From contig OY821775.1 in the NCBI GenBank assembly GCA_963682175.1, positions 13,364,501-13,428,500 of the forward strand: DNA of 64,000 bases, written 5' to 3'. Under the pieces are notes generated by a model. It worked only from the letters and a program-made list of their open reading frames with translations, was not told the DNA's origin and made no database searches. Below, one piece after another: positions 24,901-34,419 of this stretch. Source of the DNA: Triglochin maritima. Its lineage: Eukaryota > Streptophyta > Magnoliopsida > Alismatales > Juncaginaceae. Both the position numbers and the translations under genes were made by a program. The stretch's first letter is position 1. Each line of letters begins with the position of its first letter.

Positions 24901-24952
24901 TTATTTTGTATTTGGTTTTGTTCATTTGTTTGTTAAATGAAAACTCCATCGC

Positions 24953-25440
24953 CTGTAAGAGAGAGGGAACCCAAGATCATGTTTGGCGTGCATCCTCGCC
25001 TACGACTAAGGTAGTCCGTATTTTAATTTCTGACCACTTCAACGATAAGAGAGAGGGAACCCAAGATCAAGCTTGGCGTGCATCCTCTCTTATTATTGGA
25101 GCAGTCGATATGTATGTTTTATGTTTATTTTCTAATTTTTAGGTTGGTTGACATATTTTACAACTTTAGAGATTTATTTTCCAATTTATCCACAATTAGG
25201 GATGGATTTGTTATTTACCCATCTAAGGCGACTATTTGGAATTTAAGGTTGATTTTGCAAATCAATTGATGCAATTTATATATTGTTGTAATTTATGTGG
25301 ATGTATGGGTGGATTTATAATTTGTCCATTTAAGGGACTATTTGTATTTCAAAGTCTATTTGCATATCAAATTGTACAACTTATGTACTGTTGTAATTTA
25401 TCCACATTTAGAGGTGGATTTGTGGTTTATTCAATTTTGT
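24953..25440 (+). repeat. Further direct repeats beside the minisatellite
   Basis: A stretch with agagagggaacccaagatca and ttggcgtgcatcctc occurs twice, about 90 bases apart (about 24957 and 25048). From about 25145 to 25440 a looser unit (caattt, atccac, ttagggatggatttgt-like) recurs about three times at roughly 120-bp spacing. Confidence 0.65.
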
Positions 25441-25555
25441 GTGTTGCTTTTTTTTTATTTTTTTTTCGAACGAACAAAACTTGGTTAGAAAATTTTTCTT
25501 TTTGTAATGACACATATATCATGAAGTTTTCCTTTTTCTTTTTCTGCTGTGAGAA

Positions 25556-26175
25556 TTAATGTTGTATGTCGACAAATTCAAATCTAATAATTAGTGGAGA
25601 TTGAGAAACGGCTATGTTAAGAGTTCCCTCCTCATCCCAAGGAATGTTTTCACCCAAAACTGGGGTATCAGCTCCATGCAGCAGAAGCAGAACGAGCTTT
25701 CTGCCTTGGGACACTCTTAGCCAAGATTTCATCATGTTGTATGTGGTAAAACCAATTGCTACTGAAGGAACAATCTTGATGTAGTTGAGACTCAGTCCAG
25801 CAAAAGGTTGCCTCCATCCTTGCTTACGTACAATACTTCTAAGTCCTTGCATGGTGCTCCTCATTTCAGCATCACGTCAACCAAGCTGTGTACATAGAAC
25901 GGCTGTGCCACCTGCTGCTGATCCAGCCAACAGATCAACAAAAGGACCCCATTTTCTTTATAGAATCCTAGGACACCTTCCTGCCTTCTTAATTTCTTCA
26001 GAGAATTGAATATCCCAAAGGACTGAAAATCTTTGGTTCTGGTCTGCAGGAGGATATTAACCTGCTCGATCGGCGCGGTGGCGCTCTTGGCGAACGTACC
26101 GGCCGTCCCACAGGCGATGAGTTCCTTGACGTAGACCGGCATCGCGTCAACCAAGCTGACGTCCATCTCCGCCAC
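25556..26175 (-). pseudogene. Mitochondrial carrier (CoA-carrier type) pseudogene
   Basis: Mitochondrial carriers are six-helix inner-membrane transporters built of three repeats. On the minus strand the first 75 codons (from ATG at 26173-26175) keep repeat 1 features: CGTAGTFAKSATAPIEQVNI and an RRQEGVLGFYKENG loop. An in-frame join then skips about a helix and enters, frame-shifted, sequence with GPFVDLLAGSAAGGTAVLCT (start of repeat 2). After a stop near 25880 it jumps to the end of repeat 3 ([38 protein letters not shown]). At least two internal blocks are missing, at positions that could be exon borders. The residues fit the plant coenzyme A carrier subgroup best. It is a pseudogene. Confidence 0.75.
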
Positions 26176-26755
26176 CGCTGCCGCCGTGGATATTCTTTTT
26201 AACGTACTAAATCAAATATTTAAAGATGGTGGTTTTGGTTATTGGTTTATTATACGAAGATTATATGATATATGCAATCATAACTTGAGATTGCCCCCTC
26301 AGGATTTCCATTAACGTTAATGGAAACTGTGAATATCGTAACATTTTTTATTGTGAATATCTGGAGTCTTTCCACTACGTTAATGGCATTTATTGGGTTA
26401 CTTAAACATTCTTTGATTCCGATCATGCGAGGTTATATATTTAAATTGTCGAATTTCAACATATATTACTGTTTATGCTGATGGGTTCTTTTACTTTGAT
26501 GTTCTCAACGATTTACTCCCTGCCTACAGATTTAACGTGTACAATTCTTAATTATTTTGCCCAATTTAAGGATAATTAAGTGACCATGCATTCTTGTTTG
26601 ACTTAGACAGCGTTTCAACATGCCTTTGATGTGATTTTGGTTATCATTATTATTATTTTGTACCAATCGTAAAAACCATTGTATTTATTTGGTTCGAGTA
26701 TATCATTTTTCTGGCTAAATTTCGACAGCCTTCCGGCGTCTCCTTTTTTTATTTG
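26176..26755. other. Intergenic DNA with a 22-bp perfect palindrome
   Basis: No gene. At 26305-26326 the arm tttccattaac is followed directly by its reverse complement gttaatggaaa, giving a perfect 22-base palindrome. Otherwise AT-rich. Confidence 0.7.
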
Positions 26756-26759
26756 TTAA

Positions 26760-27055
26760 AATAGGAATGACCAAACCGGAGACCGATCCTTTTTAAATAG
26801 GATAGTGACCAGAATGACGTGTTTTTTTTTGAAGTCAACCGGAGACTGTTCCTTTCTAAATAGGACAGTGACCGGAATGACTTTTTTTTTGAAACCGAAC
26901 GAGACGAATCCTTAAAGGAGGTGGTCGTTTGGCAAATCGGACGACCATCCGGAGACCGTTCCTTTCTAAATAGGACAGTGACCGAATGATCGTGTCTTTT
27001 TCGAAGCCAACCGGAGACCAATCCTTTTTAAATAGGACAGTGACCGAAATGACTT
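26760..27055. repeat. Tandem repeat with ccggagac and gacagtgacc cores
   Basis: Four or five units carry an aaccggagac-type stretch, a tcctttctaaataggacagt-type stretch and gaccgaatgac, each separated by a T-run. Clear starts are near 26776, 26840, 26949 and 27010. One unit is interrupted by a diverged stretch (26898-26945). Confidence 0.8.
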
Positions 27056-28004
27056 TTTTTATTCCTTTTATTTTAAGGTGAAACTATCACCGACGCTAAT
27101 GTTGCACCTTGCCGGAGTTGACGAAATTGGAGTAGACGTGAAGTTGCTACGAGGACGCGGAGACGGAGTCGATCTTCTTCCCTCCTTTTTTTTGTCTTCT
27201 CTTTTTCTTCCTCACGTTTTTTTTGCTGCTTTTTTTTGTGTGCTAAAATCTCTCTTTTTTTTCTTTTCTTTTCTTCTCTTCTCTCCTTTTTTTTCTTTTC
27301 TCTCTTCTTTTTTTGTACGTATGTTTTTTTTAGAATTGTAGGAATGGATGGGTTTTTATAGGGGAGAAGAGAGAGAGAATTAAGAGGGGGAAGTGTGATG
27401 ATCATGGGTGTATTGGGTGGTTAAGAAGAGGTGGGGTTATTAATATGGTTTGAATAATTCCATTATCCTTTTATATATCCATGAAAATGGATTTTCTTTT
27501 TTTAATTTTTTTTTGTTGCATTACGTGTGAAAAAAAAAACAAAGGATGAAGTTGGTTGCATTTTGTTGGACGTGGGATCATCATTTTTTTCTTTTTTGAA
27601 CAATTCTTTTTTTGAACAAATTGAACGTGGGATCATGCATGCACTATTCTTCTTCTTTCTTTTCTTTTTTTGAAATAAATAAAAAAATAAACCAAGTCTT
27701 ACGAATATGGTTAAAATTCAATTTTTTTATTTGTTTCTTATTTAATGGAAAATTTTCTTTTTTCACCTTTGGATTTTGTGATATTTCACATCTCTTAATG
27801 TTTTGACTATATTTCCATGTTTAGACTAATAAACATATATCCAAGATTAATGATTCCTTAATGTTCATTTTGATGTTGTTGCTTAGTCTCATCTCGATAG
27901 AGTTCCAATTTCTACTAAACTGGGACGACAATTGGTCGACGATTACTAGAAAAATTATTTTGATTTGAGATGTATATTTTTTTGTGTCAACAAATGTCCA
28001 CAAC
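27056..28004. other. T-rich low-complexity tract and intergenic DNA
   Basis: Long T/CT-rich runs at 27180-27340 make spurious Phe/Ser- or Lys/Glu-rich frames. No gene is supported. Purine-rich stretches at 27360-27400 recall Harbinger ends but are not diagnostic. Confidence 0.5.
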
Positions 28005-28988
28005 ACGACCGATGGAGAACCGATTTGAACCCGAAGTTGATGTACCGGTTAAGTTGGGCGGGATGTCCTGCTCAAACTCTGTTGTATCATAAATAGTGGA
28101 ATACGAGCCTCGTAAATCCTCCACTATCATGTTGTGCATTATGATGCATACTGTGATAATCCTGTTGAGGAGGTCAATGTTCCACGCAAGAGAGGCAGCT
28201 TTATTGATTTCCCACCGTGCCTACAACATTCCAAATGCACGTTCTACGTCTTTACGCGCTCCTTCATGGCATTTGCAAATAACCCATCCTTAGGAGATTG
28301 GGGCAGCAGGTTAGACTTCACGAAGGATGCCCATTGCGGATAAATATCATCATGAAGGTAATATCCCATACTATAAGGGTGACCGTTGACTGAGTACTGG
28401 ACGGTAGGCGTGCGTTCTTTTAACATGTCATTAAAAATAGAAGACCGTTGAAGGACGTTCAGGTCGTTACAAGACCCTGGAATACTGAAGAAGGAATGTC
28501 ATATCTAGAGGTCATAGGATGCTACGACCTCTAGGATAATAGTGAGGTTTCCGCTTCGTCCTTGGTATTGTCCTTTCCAAGCATCCAGACAATTTTTCCA
28601 TTTCCAGTGCATACAGTCGATGCTCCCCAACATTCCCGGAAAGCCTCATTCCTCACCAACGTGTAGTAGACTTGCCAAGTCCTTTGATGTGGGCCTTCTC
28701 AGATATTCCTCGTGAAAATTGGATATGACCCCTTCTACAAATTTTTGGAGAGACTTTCTTGTCGTCCTCTTGCTCATCCGTAGGTACTCGTCTACGTTAT
28801 TAGTTGTTATGCCATAAGCTAACATCAGTAGAGTTGTAGTTATTTTTTGCAGTCCTGATATTCCAAATCGACTCGTGGCGTCCAACCTTCGTTGGAAGAA
28901 CACATCGGAGGCCTCAACAACATTCGATATTCAGAGGAATACATGCTTCCTCATTCTAAACATTCTTCTGAAAATACGAGGATCATAC

Positions 28989-31031
28989 TGTTGGATTTCG
29001 TGCCCTATAGTATGTATATATTTTCAAAAACATATAGGATCGAAACATTCATATATTCTTCGATTTTCATATAGACATGCATTTATTTGTCCTAATTATT
29101 TAACATGCATTAGAACAAACAAACAATTGTAAAGGTGATCATACCTAGAGGTTCTCTAAAACCTCTTGAAGATCCAGAGTCACGTTGCCGCTCTAATCGC
29201 CCGGTGGATTGCCTCCGAGTATTCACCAAACTCTAAACGAGATTGGAGAGAGAGGAGCTAGTCTCTCAATCTCCAATAGGGTTTAGAATCCAATTACTAA
29301 CCCCTCTTTAGTTCCCTTGAGAAGAAGATCTCTGAAGACTAAAACTAATCTTAAGAATTAAGGAAATTTCGTGGAGAATTATGGAGAGAGATTTTTGCAT
29401 GAGAAAATAATGAATTGATTAAAGAGGTAATAAGATAAACTTGTATTTATAAGTTCTCTCCAAATTACCTATTCATGTGCAACCTCTTGCCCATGATTTC
29501 ATGCAAACTTCCATCTAACCATCCATTATTTGATAACAAATAATCTCAGCCACGAATTAAATTAATTATGGACCTATTCCATGCATGATCTAATTAATTC
29601 TTAAATTAATTCTGCAGATAACCGTCTGGACCGGTCGACCGTTTGGAGGTTCGGTCGACCGTTCGAACCAAGTTTCGGTCGACCATTGGACACTCGGTGG
29701 ACCGTTCACAATAATAAAATATTTCATCGCAATGTTCGGTCGACCGACCGATAGATCCGGTCATCCGTTCCGAACAGATGAAAATTCCATGTTATCGGTC
29801 GAGACGTGTCCGGTCGACCGTGCACCTACCGGTCGACCGTTTACTGCTATCCGGTCGACCGTTTTGCACAGTACTGCAGACTTGTCAAATTTCGGTTTAA
29901 CCCCTACAAAATTTGACATTTCGGGATTAGTAGTTAATTCACAACTTATGTAACACATTATCCTATGTAATGATAAATCATTACATCCCATAATATTTAC
30001 ATCACATATGAATTTAATTTAGATTCTAATTATGTTATTAATCACAACATAATTTTGATTTTGCTTGTTCACCCCATGTGTCATGTTTTCTACATGAAAC
30101 CCGACACATCTTATGAACTCAAAATCCCCATTTCTCGTTTCCCAGTTTTATGGTGTGACCTATGGGAGGATCTAAACTAAGTTGGCAGTGATATTAAGAG
30201 CTTAATATCACAAGCTATAAGCGGTATCTAGCTACACATTATAGCTCCCAATTAGTTAGTTGTCTTAATTCCACTCGAATCAAAACCCGATCCATTTAGT
30301 GATAGAGTGCACCACTTGTGTCCGTCCCTTGCCTCATGATATGAAGAATACACACAAAGTAGTATTGTGTCATCTTTGTATTAGTATTCATTTCTTGATC
30401 TCTTTAAGCTAGTTACAAATATGTGACTTAACTCAAATCACATTGTGCACATTATAACTTTGTTTTATCAAGGGGCCCACTAATATCATCACTCAATTAA
30501 GAGGGGCAATGATAATCTTTTGACTAACTATCTTCTCCAACGAAAGTTATACTTAACCAACTAATGCATTTACACTACACTCATCGATAGCTTAAGACAC
30601 TAGTCTAATTAAGAACTCCTTAAGCGATCGGATATAAGTCTCATATCAAAGGACCAAGGACACAGTAAAATATTAATGACACAGAAACACATTGCTATAA
30701 TATTTTACTTGTTAGGTCTATTTAGTATACAAAAGTAATATCTTCCTCTTTTGTGTACCCGTGTTGTCACTCACTTGTAGAGCTACAATGATCTATGATC
30801 AACACGACAATCTTAACTCGGTAATTAATGTCCCATGTTATTTACCATGATTGCGAATATCTTTTGTTTTATGTTAACAAATATCTTTTAGAGCTCTACG
30901 GTTAAGGACCAAGAGCCTCTTCCTTAACACTTCTAAAAGACGAATAACATAAACAAGGAACAAAATGATTTCTCATTCAATTCATAACAATTGTCATTTA
31001 AAAGTAAAACTTTTAGAACACATTCCCTTCA
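28989..31031 (-). mobile_element. Solo LTR (Copia family), TSD catac
   Basis: On the minus strand it begins TGAAGGGAATGTGTTC and ends CCAACA, 2043 bases, flanked by the 5-bp duplication catac at 28984-28988 and 31032-31036. It matches the first 1.8 kb of the Copia 3' LTR at 37633 almost base for base; a 231-base stretch (29761-29991 versus 38673-38903) reads identical in reverse complement. A TATA box (minus strand) lies at 29444-29451, and six CGGTCGACCG palindromes lie upstream of it (29632-29861). No internal region is present, so it arose by LTR-LTR recombination. Confidence 0.9.
29632..29861 (-). promoter_or_regulatory. Palindrome array in the solo LTR (6 x CGGTCGACCG)
   Basis: Exact copies start at 29632, 29652, 29737, 29811, 29830 and 29852, with variants between (cggtcgaccatt, cggtggaccg, cggtcgagac). 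On the minus strand the array ends about 180 bases upstream of the TATA box at 29451. A role as a U3 regulatory element is inferred from position only. Confidence 0.6.
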
Positions 31032-31209
31032 CATACACATGATCGTCAGCAAAATAATCAGAATAAAGTTGAGTGTAACCTGCTTCTCGATCTCTATCGG
31101 TAGTTATTGTCCTTCTAGCCCGATGTCGTCTTACTTCAGTGGTTAGTGTGTTCCACTCATTGTCAGAACTCTCATCAGTTGAGGAGGAAATACTACTAAC
31201 AGAAGACAT

Positions 31210-31774
31210 CTTGAAGGATGAAGATTATGGTGAACAACTATGGAGAAATGCCTTAACCCCCTATTTAAGGATGAAGAATATGGTGAGGCTTAACGGGGTC
31301 ATCCCCGACCTGGTCGTTCGAACGCTACAAACTTTAATCTGTCAGGATATTGTACCATCGTGAAACTTTAATTGAATGCGTTTAACTCTTGTATGGGAAT
31401 CTGTCAGGTTACTAAGTAGTCATGTGAAACTTTAATTGGGTTGGGGAGAGAGAGAGTGGGTTGGGGAGAGAGAAAGCAATCGTGTGAAACAAAAAGTTGG
31501 TTGAGAAAAGAGAAAGTGGGTTAGGGAGAGAGAAAGTGAGTTGGGTTGGAGTCTAACCCAGGGTCGTCCCTGGGTCGACCAGGTCGTTTGAACGCTACAA
31601 ACTTTAATTGAATGCGTTCAACTCTTGGCTGGGAATCTGTCAGGTTGCTGAGTAGTCGTGTGAATTTTTAATTGGATTGGGGAGAGAGAAAGTGGGTTGG
31701 GGAGAGAGAATGTGGGTTGGGTTGGGTTGGAGTCTATAAGTACCACCAACATTTGAAGAACTCATCACACCATC
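31210..31774. promoter_or_regulatory. Spacer between divergent Harbinger genes, duplicated block
   Basis: It lies between the minus-strand transposase start (31209) and the 5' part of the plus-strand ORF1 region, which resumes after nested insertions at 46234. A block with ggtcgtt-gaacgctacaaac, tttaattgaatgcgtt and ggttggggagagagaaagtg occurs twice, near 31313 and 31584. The GGTCRTCC-type stretch in each resembles the element's right end near 47960-48014. Whether these are internal promoters or true element ends is unresolved. Confidence 0.4.
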
Positions 31775-33171
31775 TATAGGATTTTGTGCCCTATAGTTGT
31801 GTATAATTTTAAAAAAATTAACAAACATTTAGGATCAATTTTCATATTCTCAATAATTTTCATGTACAAAACATAGACTATACATTTTAATATATGTATC
31901 ATACATAAATATTAGATTGTATAGAAGAAAATCATACCCAAAATATTCTCCAAAACCTTTTCAAAGATCTAGAGTCGCGTTGCACTTGAATCGCCTCGGA
32001 ATTCCTCCAAGTGTTCACTAAACTCTAAACAAGATTTACAGAGAAATAAGCTAGTCAATTAATCTCCAATTCAAGGCTAGAATCTAGATAATTACCCATT
32101 TGATGCTCCTGAGAATTTAATCTCTCAAACTCTCAACTAACAAGGGGATTTTAGGATGGATTTGGTGGAGAAATATGGAGAGGAGAATAATGCATTCATA
32201 TATTAACAATGAGGAGAGGAGAGTCCTATTTATAGGACTTCCTCAAATCTTATTCATATATGCAACCCACCTGCACATGATTCCTTGTTAATAACTCATC
32301 TAATCCAATCATATTCCCACACATAATCATCCATTAACTTCCTCTAACCGAATTGGAACAAATCTAACTCATGATCAAAGAAATTCTCTTATTAATTCAA
32401 GCAAAATGGTGCAAAAACATTTTCAAAAAAACCAGCATTAATGTTCATCGGTCGATCGTTTTGCACTGGGTTTTTTTGCCTTTTGCCAAATTTTGGATCA
32501 ATATCCAACAAAATTTGATCTTCGGGGTTTTAGCAAATTTATATATTTTATAATGTTACAAATCATATTATAATATGCAACATATTATCATATATAATGT
32601 CAAACATTCCACCCCATAATATATTTACATCTCATATAATTTTTATTATTATTCTAACCAGTGTTTCGGTAGGCGACCAACTAGGTGGTGGTCGCCTGGG
32701 CGATCGTATCGCCTAGGCGAGAGCCGTTGGAGGCTCTCCAACGGCTCTCCACTTTTTATTTTTTTTATTATTTTTTTCAAAAATTACAAGTTTGCCACTA
32801 CCCCAAAATCCTATATAAACCCCTCCAAACCTCTTCATTTTTCACACATCTCTCATTCTCTTCTTCTTCATAATTCTATTCTCATCATCAAGTTTCCTAA
32901 TCACCAAGTTTTTACGATTAAGTCTCCGGTCTGGTGCTTAGTTTTGAAGTTGAAAAGTGAAGTCTCCGATCTGGTTCTTCATTCTTCAACCGCCAAAATC
33001 AAGTGCACTCTTTCTAACTTCTCTTTAGAATTAAATTAATTAGTATTTTATTTTCATATTAGTCTAAATTTTTATATTAGTCTAGTTTTAAGATATGGCT
33101 TACGTACCCGACACTAGTCTCTCTATGCATCACGAGAGTTACGATGACCTAAGACCTACCCGTACAAATGA

Positions 33172-33595
33172 CTCTCATGCAAAAACTCTCTCCATAATTC
33201 TCCACGAAATTCTCTTAATTCTTAAGTTTAGTTTTAGTTTTTAAGAGATCATCTTCTCAAGGGAACTAAAGAGGGGTTAGTAATTAGATTCTAAACCTTA
33301 TTGGAGATTCAGAGGCTAGCTCTTCTCTCTCCAATCTTGTTTAGAGTTAGGTGAAATCTCGGAGGCATCCGGCGCAGCAACAAGCATCCTCAACGTCTCC
33401 GAATCTTCAAGAAGTTTTAGGGAACTTCTAGGTATGAATTTCGGAGTCTCATGTTTGTTTTAATAAAAGTTTTACAACTAGTTATTGAAACGAACCAATG
33501 CATGCATGAAATAAATCATAGAAAATTGTAATAGACCCTTATTACGCATAAAAATTCCGAAAATATATATGTGTAATTAAACATGAAATCCTACA
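33172..33595 (+). repeat. Truncated 5' LTR of the Copia element
   Basis: It matches the last 420 bases of the 3' LTR (40092-40515), with under ten differences by eye. Both end atgaaatcctaca. The start of the LTR, including TATA box and palindrome array, is missing. Confidence 0.85.
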
Positions 33596-33596
33596 G

Positions 33597-33608
33597 TGGT
33601 ATCAGAGC
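33597..33608 (+). promoter_or_regulatory. Primer-binding site (initiator Met tRNA)
   Basis: tggtatcagagc follows one base after the 5' LTR end. This is the standard Copia sequence complementary to the 3' end of plant initiator methionine tRNA, which primes minus-strand DNA synthesis. Confidence 0.95.
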
Positions 33609-34310
33609 TTAGGGTTCAATTTTCTAATGATTTGAAGTTGTAAACAAATTTAGTTTATCATCTAAGGTTCGAACAATTCGATTTTCCCATTTTTCGGTCT
33701 TTAAATGTTTTGTTGGAATAATTTTTTTTAATAATTCGTTTTAAATGTTTTAAGTGGTTTAAAACATGCCATGTAATTATTAGAATTATGATTTAGACAT
33801 AAGTCTAACTTGTAATAATTTCGTTTTAAGTATAAACGATTGTTTTGCAAGAGAATCAACAAAACCGAAAAACTGCGGTTTGTCTTTCCTTTAGGAAATT
33901 GGATGGACAGCGGTTCAAAATTGATTTTTGAACTATGAATAGATGAAAAACGTTTTTTAATGGATTTCAAAATGTTTTTCAAAGAATTGTTTGGGATTCT
34001 AGATGATTGATAAACTAGATTGTATAGTTTATAGCGATATTGCGTGCATGGATGCTCGAGTTGTTTTGCAGGAATTGTGAGTTTATATGTTCCAAATCAG
34101 CAACTATGAATGTATGTGATAATTATTATACAGGGGCTTATTTATGTGTAAAAGCCAAAATTCTCTTTCCATCTTCTAGATAATTGCATATGCATAGGAT
34201 AGGTTTTACATAGGACTTGCACTAGTCGGTTTTTATCGAATGTGAGGAGCATGTTTATTTTCTGTAAAATCTACATGTCTGGTGCATGAGGAAGTCGCCG
34301 CTATAGCGCA

Positions 34311-34353
34311 TTGATCGAGGATCGAGGATCAGGGATCAAGGATGAAGGATCGA
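34311..34353 (+). repeat. 7-bp tandem repeat (GATCGAG-like), ~6 copies
   Basis: Six imperfect units of a GATCGAG/GATCAGG/GATGAAG type lie exactly where gag and the start of protease should be. They may mark the repaired junction of the gag deletion. Confidence 0.75.
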
Positions 34354-34419
34354 AGGGAACATATAAACTCACACGATGTGGATTGTGTGAATGGTTTAAT
34401 TTCTGTTTTTATCTTGCTA

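Larger units (their letters stand above)
23641..28004. mobile_element. 4.4 kb segment separating two transposase parts
   Basis: This segment lies between a Harbinger transposase tail (ends 23640) and body (starts about 28005), so it probably arrived as an insertion. It holds degenerate tandem repeats (24060-24900, 24953-25440), a carrier pseudogene (25556-26175), a second tandem repeat (26760-27055) and a T-rich tract (27180-27340). I cannot find convincing terminal repeats. A trinucleotide AAC occurs at both junctions but is too short to be decisive. A gene-capturing DNA transposon is possible, and so is a chance deletion between two separate elements. Confidence 0.4.
28005..31209 (-). pseudogene. 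PIF/Harbinger transposase split by a solo LTR
   Basis: A DDE transposase cuts and pastes Harbinger DNA. Read on the minus strand, the N-terminus (ATG 31207-31209) is Ser-rich, then basic, with YSDYFADDHVY near residue 60. A solo LTR (28989-31031) interrupts here. Coding similarity resumes at 28988 in register (RIFRRMFRMRKHVF), then a helix-turn-helix part (RRTTSKDLASLL-like), [13 protein letters not shown] with the first catalytic Asp, the second Asp region near 28470, HDDIYPQWASFVK, RKDVERAFG with the catalytic Glu, and IIMHNMIVEDLRG-like residues near 28110. Stops and frameshifts (near 28925, 28650, 28500, 28240) also broke it apart from the LTR. The tail may lie at 23523-23640. Confidence 0.8.

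Noticed and set aside
27073..27405. Lys/Glu-rich minus-strand frame
   Set aside because: Translation of a T/CT-rich tract; low complexity only.
29732..29991. Short Arg/Ser/Thr-rich frames, identical in reverse at 38673-38932
   Set aside because: They arise from the palindrome array in the LTR and are present on both strands; they are LTR U3 sequence, not genes.
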